A stretch of 9,751 nt of DNA from CAYVMD01 sp964452465 (lineage in GTDB: Bacteria; Armatimonadota; JACIXR01), in contig CAYVMD010000063.1 of the NCBI GenBank assembly GCA_964452465.1, positions 1-9,751 of the forward strand, read 5' to 3'. Positions 1 to 5,786 of this stretch are shown here, piece by piece. The notes below the pieces were generated by a model. It did not search any database. It worked only from the letters and a program-made list of their open reading frames with translations, and was not told where the DNA came from. Position numbers and translations under genes: made by a program. Numbering within the stretch: the stretch's first letter is position 1; each line of letters opens with the position of its first letter.

Positions 1-1
1 T

Positions 2-73
2 GTCAAAGCAGGGACAACCCCAGGCACTTACAGCGTGCAGTACTGGCTCGCCATATATCCTGTCGGTGGTTAA
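2..73 (+). CDS. C-terminal fragment of an unidentified protein (5' end outside window)
   Basis: An open frame enters from the left edge and runs 23 codons (frame starting at base 2) to TAA at 71-73, ending in the residues YWLAIYPVGG. The peptide is rich in Thr, Gly, Tyr and Val with alternating hydrophobic residues, as in the last strands of an Ig-like or other beta-sandwich domain. That would suit a virion or surface protein, but so little is visible that no function can be given. The Shine-Dalgarno sequence of the next mini-gene starts 1 base after the stop, so this gene probably belongs to the same plus-strand operon as the holin-like and terminase genes downstream. Confidence 0.5.
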   Translation, partial: VKAGTTPGTYSVQYWLAIYPVGG

Positions 74-87
74 AGGAGGTGTAGTTT

Positions 88-171
88 ATGAATATCTGCC
101 AGATATGCAGAAGGGAGGCAAGCCTTCAGGGAGAGAGCATCATCCCGAAAGGGGAATTGGCGGATGCCTGA
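88..171 (+). CDS. 27-residue CxxC mini-protein
   Basis: This is a very small frame starting at ATG 88 and ending at TGA 169-171. It is supported by a near-perfect Shine-Dalgarno sequence (AAGGAGGTG, about 74-81; 8 bases between GGAGG and ATG). The N-terminus is MNICQICRRE, with a CxxC pair at residues 4 and 7 that could bind zinc or another metal, and the rest is polar. Its last eight bases overlap the ATG at 164 of the next gene, so it could act as a leader that delivers ribosomes to the membrane-protein gene. Alternatively it could be a small zinc-ribbon-like phage protein. I recognise no family. The strong ribosome site and the coupled overlap are the main evidence that it is translated. 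Confidence 0.5.
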   Translation: MNICQICRREASLQGESIIPKGELADA

Positions 172-421
172 GGAAACCTTTAACATCCTCTTTCAATATG
201 GAGCCCTGGGAGCGATCGCAGGCGTCTTCCTGTGGATGATGATAAAAAGCGTTAACTCCTATCTCCCCGCCCTCCTGCAGGAGTTCCAAACCCTTAACAG
301 GATGCTCAAACTCATCCTAAAAGCAATCTTCGCCAGCCTCCCCCGCTCGGCTAAGCAGAAATTATCCCAGGAATATCTGGAGGAATTCTCCGAGGAGATG
401 GAGAAGGAGGAAAGGAGGTGA
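164..421 (+). CDS. Small single-helix membrane protein of phage module (holin-like accessory, tentative)
   Basis: This is an 85-residue protein with one predicted transmembrane helix near residues 8-29 (containing GALGAIAGVFLWMM). A second amphipathic stretch lies around residues 32-55, and the C-terminus is highly charged and Glu/Lys-rich (EEFSEEMEKEERR). A short acidic N-terminus, one helix and a charged tail is a common plan for phage holin, antiholin or spanin-like proteins, but no specific family is recognised. The start is ATG 164, inside the end of the CxxC mini-gene, with a moderate AAGGGG ribosome site about 9 bases upstream. The stop TGA (419-421) overlaps the GTG start of the next gene, so the two are translationally coupled. 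The adjacency to an LLH-type holin-like gene suggests they act together at the membrane. Confidence 0.7.
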   Translation: MPEETFNILFQYGALGAIAGVFLWMMIKSVNSYLPALLQEFQTLNRMLKLILKAIFASLPRSAKQKLSQEYLEEFSEEMEKEERR

Positions 422-786
422 GAAGATTGTTGGGAAAGATCCTCACCGGAGTTTTGGGATGCATAGTTGCTGGCATCTACTACCTTTTGCGAAAGGCAGG
501 TGCATCGAAGGAAATGGCAAACCTTGTTGGAAAAGCCTTGGAGCAGATGGTTCTGGAAAAAGCCATCTATGCGGTGGAGGCTTGGGCTGAGAAAGAATTG
601 CAGAGAACGGGAAGGAAGCTGGCCAGCTCCGAGAAGATGAAGAAGGCTATAGCAGAGGTAAAGAGGGCAAAAAGGCAATTGGAGAAATGGGGAATCAGGA
701 TGGATATAGACTTTAACGAGGAGGCAATAGAGAAGAAGATCCAGGCGGTCTTCGACCAGATCAAGGAGAGGCTCCACTCCGCCTAA
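418..786 (+). CDS. Phage holin, LLH-family-like protein
   Basis: This 122-residue protein has a single N-terminal transmembrane helix (about residues 5-25, containing LTGVLGCIVAGIYYLL). A long charged helical region follows, with the pattern AVEAWAEKEL (about 52-61), then EKMKKAIAEVK, then GIRMDIDFNEEAIEKKIQAVF (about 92-112). This layout matches, in my judgement, the Lactobacillus phage LL-H holin family, whose members have one helix, a 'VEA ... KK' helix and a C-terminal 'GI-(I/D)-EE-IEAAV' helix. Holins form membrane lesions that time host lysis, though several of these proteins are annotated by similarity only. The start is GTG 418, overlapping the previous stop, with AAGGAGG 7 bases upstream. 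TTG 427, with GGAGG at 414-418, is an equally plausible start. The stop TAA is 784-786. No endolysin gene is visible in the window. Confidence 0.72.
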   Translation: MRRLLGKILTGVLGCIVAGIYYLLRKAGASKEMANLVGKALEQMVLEKAIYAVEAWAEKELQRTGRKLASSEKMKKAIAEVKRAKRQLEKWGIRMDIDFNEEAIEKKIQAVFDQIKERLHSA

Positions 787-795
787 ATTCGCTTC

Positions 796-2112
796 ATGAA
801 GCAGGGCGCTCCCTTCCCTCCCCTCCTCTTTTACCTCGCCAAGGGCTTATACTCCTATCAATTCTTCTTCCTCCGCCAGGATTCCCGCTTCACCATCACC
901 TTGAAAGCTCGTCAGGTGGGCTTCTCCTACGCCTTCTCTGCCCGCGCCCTCCATCGCGCCCTCAGCAACCCACCCTATACCGCCTTCTTCCTCTCCCTCA
1001 ACCAAAGGGATGCAGAGGAGAAGATTCGCTATGCCCGCCTCCTCTTCTACGCTCTGCCCAAGGAGGTGAGGGGTGGGATTAGGCTCGTCAGAGATAGCCT
1101 CCAAGAGATAACCTTCTCCAACGGCTCGCGTCTCGTTTCCCTTCCCTGCTCTGCAGGTCTGCGGGGGCGCTCGGGACACCTCTACCTGGACGAGTTCGCC
1201 CATTTCCGAGAGGACAAGGAGATCTTCACCGCTGCTCTACCCCTCATCTCCCGAGGCTACGAAGTCCACATCGCCTCCACTCCCCTCGGCGCGAGGGGAC
1301 TTTTCCACGAGATCTACACAGAGAAGGAGAAGTATCCCCTTTATAAGAGAAAGAGGATACCCTGGTGGCATTGCCCCGTCTTTTGTGAGGACATCGTTGA
1401 GGCGAGGTCAAACGCGGAACAGATGTCGACCGAGGAGAGGGTGGAGAAATTCGGCACGCCGGCGCTCAAGGAGATATTCCGCTCCTTCCCCACGCTGGAA
1501 GGCTTTCAGCAGGAGTATGAGTGCGCCTTTCTATCCGATGCAGGTTCCTTCTTCCCCTACGATGTCATCCTCAACGCTACCCTCGAGGACCTCCCTCCTG
1601 CGGAGATGGAAAAGGGCAACTTTTACCTCGGCATCGACATCGGAAGGACGAGGGATGCCACAGCGATAGCGCTCGTCTATCAACCCTTCCAAGGCTTCGC
1701 CCACCTCGCCGATTTAGGCATATTCTTCAAACTGTCCTTCAATGAGGCGTTCAAGAGGATCGAGGATCTCATCAGGGCATACCATCCCCTTAGGGTATAT
1801 GTAGACCGCACGGGGATGGGGATGCCATTGGCGGAGGAATTGAAAAGGCGTTGGGGGAACCTAATAGAGGGGATACATTTCACTCCCCAAAATAAGGAGG
1901 CGATGATAACCAATTTGAGGGGATTGCTGGAAAGGGGGGAACTGAAGATCCCCAGGCATCCCGAGCTCGTATTTCAACTCCATAGCATAGAGAAGGGTAA
2001 GTATTCGGCGAGGGGGCACGACGACGCGGTCTGGGCGCTTGCCCTCGCCTGTGCCGGCGTAAGGTCGAGCGGTGGATGGGAGGTTGCCTCCACGGATAGC
2101 CTCTTTCTTTAG
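796..2112 (+). CDS. terL: Phage terminase large subunit (Mu gp28-like / Terminase_6 type)
   Basis: This is a 438-residue two-domain DNA-packaging motor that would cut concatemeric or chromosomal DNA and pump it into a procapsid. The N-terminal ATPase has a YQ...F...SRF lead-in (residues 21-31), a variant Walker A KARQVGFS (37-44), Walker B HLYLDEF with D132 and E133, and a coupling motif IASTP (159-163). The C-terminal RNase H-like nuclease has LGIDIGRTRDAT (D281), VYVDRTG (D337) and GHDDAV (D409, D410). All catalytic positions I can check are present and the length is normal, so it looks intact. The ATG at 796 is the first possible ATG start after an in-frame TAA at 784-786, which is also the holin stop. 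There is no Shine-Dalgarno sequence close to it, so reinitiation is likely. It ends 9 bases from a convergent metabolic gene. No small terminase subunit or portal is visible here. Confidence 0.92.
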   Translation: MKQGAPFPPLLFYLAKGLYSYQFFFLRQDSRFTITLKARQVGFSYAFSARALHRALSNPPYTAFFLSLNQRDAEEKIRYARLLFYALPKEVRGGIRLVRDSLQEITFSNGSRLVSLPCSAGLRGRSGHLYLDEFAHFREDKEIFTAALPLISRGYEVHIASTPLGARGLFHEIYTEKEKYPLYKRKRIPWWHCPVFCEDIVEARSNAEQMSTEERVEKFGTPALKEIFRSFPTLEGFQQEYECAFLSDAGSFFPYDVILNATLEDLPPAEMEKGNFYLGIDIGRTRDATAIALVYQPFQGFAHLADLGIFFKLSFNEAFKRIEDLIRAYHPLRVYVDRTGMGMPLAEELKRRWGNLIEGIHFTPQNKEAMITNLRGLLERGELKIPRHPELVFQLHSIEKGKYSARGHDDAVWALALACAGVRSSGGWEVASTDSLFL

Positions 2113-2121
2113 AAGAGGACC

Positions 2122-4038
2122 TCAGGGCCAGGGGAAGAAGGGAACGGGATTATTGGTTATGCAAGCATAAAGGGTGCAGAGGACGGCCATGGTGAATTCG
2201 CCGAAGATGAGTCCGAGGAAGAAGGGTCTCGCCCTTCTATAGAGCCTCATTCCTCCCGCGGTCAATATGGCTGATTTGAGGACCCAGGCAACGAGGATGG
2301 GGAACCAGAAGACGATCAACCCCCAGGAGGTGCACATCGCGTAGCCCAAGGGATGGAAGGGCCACCACCAGAACCTCATCCTCATGATGGTGAGGAATAC
2401 GGTGAACAACGCGCCCAAGATGAAGAAGGAAAGATAGTTGATGTTGTGGGGAGCGGTGCCCTCCACAAATGGCTTATTCTCCCGGAAGAATTGAATGTTA
2501 TTCCCTTGAAAGGGGAAGGTATAGAGGTTGATTCCCCCCTTCTTATAGGCGACCACCATGTGGAAGTAAGTGCCCACAACGATGGAGGCGGTTATCGCCA
2601 GGGCGAATATCCAGGCAAGGGAACGCCTTCTTAATTTAACCCCCTCCGCTATCCTGAAACCATCAAGGAAGCCGGTGAGCAGTATTCCCCTCAAATCCCT
2701 GGTAAACATCGCATCGAAAAAGGCGAGGACGGTGAGGTTTTGAGCACCAAGGGCACTGGCGGGACGGAAGAGTGAATATACATCCAGGGGAGTGAAGCAC
2801 CCCTCGGTCATTATCAACCCACCTTCCGCAGTGGAGCGTGCCATCACTATAGCCTCTACGAAGATATAGATGATGAACTCGAAGAACGCTAACCAAAGCG
2901 CCATCCCCGCCAAATCGCTCCAAACCCCGATCAGGATCAGGGAGATCAATAGCCCCCAAAACGCCACCCGGTAGGGCATGACCTCGTCTTTCTCCTCGGG
3001 CGCCTTCCCCAAAGCGGTTTTGATCACCCGCTTGAGATGTGGGAAGGCAACATAGAAGAAGTAGCCAGCAACTACGAAGAATGCCCCCGTGGTCTGGTAG
3101 GCTATGAATTGCTGGGCTGCTGCGTGGGGGGCATTTACGATCTCTATGTTGAAGCTCGTCGCTATCAACTCCTGAAACTTGAAGAAGAGGTAAAAGAACC
3201 AAAAACTAAAGAGGAGTTGGGAAGGGAGGAGGTAGAAGAAGCCTATTCCAGCGAAGGATATATAGGCATGGAAGAAGGTCAACCCCTTCCAGGGATAATT
3301 AACCATGTATTGATTGAGGTTTATATCCAGGTTTATCTCCGGGAGATAGGGGAAAACCTTTTGGAGGGCGTTCAAGCCGAATACACAGCCTGGGACGGCA
3401 AAGCCCATCCACATCAATCTGTTGGAGAGAAACGCCTCCCCCTCCGTTATCATCTCTAAGGGGAGTTGCACTAAAGGGAAGGGTAACTTCTCACCTTCCA
3501 CCCATTGCTTCCTCATGATCGCCGCCAGACAGAAGAAGGAGAAGAAGACGAGCAGGATAAGGATATACCACCTAAAAAGGGGACCCAACCAGACCTTCCA
3601 AGGTATAGGCTCCCCGCCGAAGTAACCCTCGTAATACCCCCTTATAACCTCCTGCTTCTCGGGACCCGTGGGGTCCCAAGGAACAAGCCAACGCTTTATA
3701 TGAGGGAAGAAGAGCTCCTGCCATTTGTTGACGGGATCAGCATAGTAGTTTATGCCCGCCAAAGTGGGAGGGAGATCCTCCATGAGCCCACGAGAGGATA
3801 TCATGGCACTGACGAGCATCATGCAGAATATCACCACTAACTCCTGGGGAGTGAGGGGTCTCATGAAGCGACGAAGGGCTCTGTTGATCAAAATGAGGAA
3901 AAAAAGCACCCCTATGACCACAGGGGGCAACTGGAGGAAACCAATCTGGATGTATTTCGTGACCAACTCCGCCCAGGTAACTATGAAAGAGACCAGGGCG
4001 ACGCAAACCAGCCCGATCAGGATGGCTCTAAAAGTCAA
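2122..4038 (-). CDS. Polytopic membrane protein, DUF6785/DUF6784 family (OPT-transporter-like)
   Basis: This 638-residue integral membrane protein has about 12-14 hydrophobic helices: near residues 4-24, 36-54, 66-80, 156-175, 206-226, 253-288 (two), 311-332, 357-395 (two), 473-495, 534-552, 565-592 and 605-627. Landmarks are TPQELVVIFCMMLVS (63-77), an EKLPFPLVQLPLEM segment (183-196), RSTAEGGL (401-408) and FWWWPFHPLGYAM (556-568). I associate these with the uncharacterised DUF6785/6784 proteins of Armatimonadota- and Planctomycetota-type bacteria, which look distantly like oligopeptide (OPT) transporters. The start is TTG 4038, chosen because AAGGAGGG lies 8-9 bases upstream and overlaps the stop of the preceding gene. 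It lies 13 bases downstream of an M55 D-aminopeptidase gene, suggesting import of a peptide substrate. The substrate is unknown and the transport role is inference. Confidence 0.75.
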   Translation of the reverse strand: MTFRAILIGLVCVALVSFIVTWAELVTKYIQIGFLQLPPVVIGVLFFLILINRALRRFMRPLTPQELVVIFCMMLVSAMISSRGLMEDLPPTLAGINYYADPVNKWQELFFPHIKRWLVPWDPTGPEKQEVIRGYYEGYFGGEPIPWKVWLGPLFRWYILILLVFFSFFCLAAIMRKQWVEGEKLPFPLVQLPLEMITEGEAFLSNRLMWMGFAVPGCVFGLNALQKVFPYLPEINLDINLNQYMVNYPWKGLTFFHAYISFAGIGFFYLLPSQLLFSFWFFYLFFKFQELIATSFNIEIVNAPHAAAQQFIAYQTTGAFFVVAGYFFYVAFPHLKRVIKTALGKAPEEKDEVMPYRVAFWGLLISLILIGVWSDLAGMALWLAFFEFIIYIFVEAIVMARSTAEGGLIMTEGCFTPLDVYSLFRPASALGAQNLTVLAFFDAMFTRDLRGILLTGFLDGFRIAEGVKLRRRSLAWIFALAITASIVVGTYFHMVVAYKKGGINLYTFPFQGNNIQFFRENKPFVEGTAPHNINYLSFFILGALFTVFLTIMRMRFWWWPFHPLGYAMCTSWGLIVFWFPILVAWVLKSAILTAGGMRLYRRARPFFLGLIFGEFTMAVLCTLYACITNNPVPFFPWP

Positions 4039-4051
4039 TTCGCTTCCCTCC

Positions 4052-4843
4052 TTAACTCCACCATTTATCTATCACCTCTATCACGCTATTCCCCAGCACA
4101 TTTATCGCTCGCTCCTCCACCTCTATGCCCTCCTTCCCTTTATAAGCCTTGGGAATGTCCGTCCGTAGATATTCTATCCGCAGGGTAATAGGAGGCGTAA
4201 ACCTGAGCGGCTTGAATTCCTTTACCCTTCCCAATGCTCTCTTAGTGGCTTCCTTTATGAGTTTTCGCACCCTATGGGGCGGCAGACATATGGCAGAGGT
4301 GCGGGACAAAGGTCTCTTCACCGCCACCGTTTCCACATCCCCCAATAGCTCCCTCGCTTCCCGGCACACTGCCGAATCCCCCGTCACCAAAACCACCGGT
4401 ATCCCCAACTCCCCAGCGTAGGCAGAGATCAACCCCAATTCCCCTACCCTTTTTCCATTTATATAGGCGTTAACCCAACTGGTAGAAGACATGGTATGCT
4501 CGAGCACCCCTTCCTCCCCCGCCATACAATGAAAACCGATACACAAAATAGCATCCCAACCTTCTTTAAGACAGGGAGGATAACTCCCCCAGGGGGAGCC
4601 CACGATGACCTCTACTTCCTCCCTCAACTCCTCCAGGAAGAGGTTGTAGGCGTTGTTTGCGCCGTGACCGTCCACAACTAAGATCTCCTTCGCTCCCGCC
4701 TCCAAAGCACCCTCAATCGCGGAGTTCACCTCCTGCGTTAAGAGGCGTCGCGCCTCCTCATACATAGGATGCCCCTCTGAGACCTGCTTGGGCAGAACCA
4801 CTCCCCCTACTCCTTCTAAATCGGTGATAATGTAGACCCGCAT
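4052..4843 (-). CDS. dppA: M55-family D-aminopeptidase (DppA-like)
   Basis: This is a 263-residue cytoplasmic metallopeptidase of family M55, which removes N-terminal D-amino acids such as D-Ala from short peptides. The Bacillus subtilis DppA dizinc ligands (Asp8, Glu10, His60, His104, Glu133) align with D8 and E10 in TDLEG, H60 in VDGHGANN, H105 in GFHCMAG and E135 in VGELG. The catalytic histidine of the LEHT motif is H116. Length and motif spacing are typical and no signal peptide is present. The ATG at 4843 has GGAGG about 10 bases upstream and a TATAAT promoter element beyond that. It is the first gene of a two-gene operon with the DUF6785 membrane protein. In B. subtilis, dppA sits with a dipeptide ABC transporter, so a similar uptake-then-hydrolysis arrangement, perhaps for cell-wall D-peptides, is inferred. 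A broader hydrolase role is possible. Confidence 0.9.
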   Translation of the reverse strand: MRVYIITDLEGVGGVVLPKQVSEGHPMYEEARRLLTQEVNSAIEGALEAGAKEILVVDGHGANNAYNLFLEELREEVEVIVGSPWGSYPPCLKEGWDAILCIGFHCMAGEEGVLEHTMSSTSWVNAYINGKRVGELGLISAYAGELGIPVVLVTGDSAVCREARELLGDVETVAVKRPLSRTSAICLPPHRVRKLIKEATKRALGRVKEFKPLRFTPPITLRIEYLRTDIPKAYKGKEGIEVEERAINVLGNSVIEVIDKWWS

Positions 4844-4887
4844 CCAGTTTATGCCTCCTTTCCCAAGGATTCGCTTTTTAAATGCAT

Positions 4888-4915
4888 ATTATACTAACTC
4901 CTGGTTTTTGGGAAA
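4888..4915 (-). promoter_or_regulatory. Probable sigma70-type promoter for the M55/DUF6785 operon
   Basis: On the minus strand a perfect -10 element TATAAT lies at 4893-4888. The best -35 candidate is TTTCCC (4915-4910) with a 16-base spacer, a poor match (3 of 6). Transcription would start near 4881, giving a leader of about 38 bases that carries the ribosome site GGAGG ahead of ATG 4843. The -10 is convincing and the -35 is weak, so an activator may be needed. Confidence 0.5.
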
Positions 4916-4923
4916 CCGAAAAA

Positions 4924-4952
4924 TTGACATCCGTCCCTCCTTTTTTTAATAT
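4924..4952 (+). promoter_or_regulatory. Probable strong sigma70-type promoter for the membrane-anchored repeat protein
   Basis: A perfect -35 TTGACA (4924-4929) is followed by an exact 17-base spacer and a -10 TAATAT (4947-4952), which keeps the key first T, A and last T. The spacer ends in a run of seven T (4941-4947). Start of transcription near 4959 would leave about a 30-base leader containing AAGGAG at 4978-4983, five bases before ATG 4989. The arrangement is divergent from the promoter of the M55 gene. Confidence 0.65.
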
Positions 4953-4988
4953 CTTTAATGGGAAAGACATTTTCGCGAAGGAGATGAA

Positions 4989-5786
4989 ATGCCCATGGAG
5001 CATCAGGAGGAAGGAGCAAAGCAAAATCTTCCCTCTTGGAAGCATAATGTCTTATTAATTTTAGGCGCCCTCATACTCATCGCCCTGGTGGTTTGGCTGG
5101 GCTTTAAGCGAGGAGTGGTGGTGGAGGGGAGGGTTATAGATGCCCTCACCGGCAATCCAGTAGCGGGGGCGCGTGTCTCCATCGGCTTGAAGGACACGAC
5201 GACCGACCAATGGGGCAATTTCAAATTGAGGATCTCCCAAGTGGGGCAAGAAACAATAGTAAACGCGGAAGGGTACGAGCCTTTGCGCACCAATGCGGAA
5301 AGGAGCATGACCCTCTCCCTCGTTCCCACTCCGGAGAAGGTGGCAGGATACTGGTTCGACTATTGGCGGGCGGGGCAATACGAGGCGATGTATAACCTCC
5401 TCTCCGCCGACTCCCAAAGGGCAACGACGAAGGATGCCATGGCTGGGGAGTTCTCCCAATACAAATTGGATATAAGAAATTACAAGACCAAGGTCACCAA
5501 TCAGAGCGGAGATTCCGCCGATGTGACCGCCGATGTGGAGATAAACACTCCCATGGGGAAGCAAACGCTCCAATTCAACCTCCACCTGGTCAAAGAAGGA
5601 GGGTTATGGAGGATAGTTTGGTATAGCTCCTCTATCCCTCCAGCCCCCGCGCCAGGACAGGCTCCTTCCGCGCTCCAAACCTCCCCAGAGCAAGCTCCTT
5701 ATGCGCCCCAGACTTCCCCAGAGCAGGCTCCTTCCGCACCCCAAACCTCCCCAGAGCAAGCTCCTCCCACGCCCCAGACCTTTTAA
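4989..5786 (+). CDS. Membrane-anchored protein: CarboxypepD_reg-like + NTF2-like domains + Pro/Gln repeat tail
   Basis: This is a 265-residue protein of unknown function. A charged N-terminus (1-19) precedes one transmembrane helix (about 20-38, VLLILGALILIALVVWL); the KR after it leaves orientation slightly ambiguous, but an outside C-terminus is likely. Residues 44-112 (VEGRVIDALTGNPVAGARV ... TTTDQWGNFKL ... AEGYE) are a carboxypeptidase-regulatory-like or transthyretin-like beta-sandwich. Residues 115-215 (VAGYWFDYWRAGQYEAMYNLLS ... GLWRIVWY) resemble an NTF2-like fold such as the MecA N-terminal domain, often a ligand- or partner-binding module. Residues 217-265 are a disordered tail with 11-residue repeats. 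The ATG at 4989 has AAGGAG five bases upstream and its own promoter. It has no partner gene on its strand. A role at the cell envelope is inferred only. Confidence 0.82.
   Translation: MPMEHQEEGAKQNLPSWKHNVLLILGALILIALVVWLGFKRGVVVEGRVIDALTGNPVAGARVSIGLKDTTTDQWGNFKLRISQVGQETIVNAEGYEPLRTNAERSMTLSLVPTPEKVAGYWFDYWRAGQYEAMYNLLSADSQRATTKDAMAGEFSQYKLDIRNYKTKVTNQSGDSADVTADVEINTPMGKQTLQFNLHLVKEGGLWRIVWYSSSIPPAPAPGQAPSALQTSPEQAPYAPQTSPEQAPSAPQTSPEQAPPTPQTF
5661..5783 (+). repeat. In-frame 33-bp tandem repeat (3.7 copies) coding Pro/Gln-rich tail
   Basis: Copies lie at 5661-5693, 5694-5726, 5727-5759 and a partial copy at 5760-5783. They code for an 11-residue unit close to APSAPQTSPEQ at the C-terminus of the membrane-anchored protein. 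Copies 1 and 3 differ at only two bases, while copy 2 is more distant. Copies 2 and 4 share the CCCCAGAC variant, so duplication of a 66-bp double unit is likely. Such tracts can gain or lose units by slippage without breaking the frame. Confidence 0.93.

Noticed and set aside
259..777. 172-residue open frame on the minus strand opposite the two small phage genes
   Set aside because: Low-complexity Leu/Ser-rich translation with no family features. The plus strand has coupled starts, good ribosome sites and a recognisable holin-like protein.
1740..2000. Change in codon style within terL, from C-ending codons to TTG/ATA/AGG-rich codons in the last third, suggesting mosaic recombination
   Set aside because: The shift is gradual, both codon sets occur on both sides, and the nuclease motifs are continuous; without counts against a reference it is not convincing.
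2113..2160. Possible terminator between terL and the convergent DUF6785 gene
   Set aside because: Only 9 bases separate the stops, and no stable stem followed by a T-run is present on either strand.
2663..3202. 179-residue minus-strand frame overlapping the DUF6785 gene in another frame
   Set aside because: Same-strand shadow frame; the membrane-protein frame continues uninterrupted through it, so there is no frameshift to explain.
3037..3459. 140-residue plus-strand frame inside the DUF6785 gene (and 3505-3840, 3752-4168)
   Set aside because: Antisense to a clear multi-helix membrane protein; no ribosome site and a composition dominated by the complement of Phe/Leu codons.
4903..4917. Inverted repeat GGTTT-5-AAACC between the two divergent promoters at 4888-4952, a possible operator
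   Set aside because: Five-base arms in an A/T-rich stretch are expected by chance often enough, and there is no second copy in the window.
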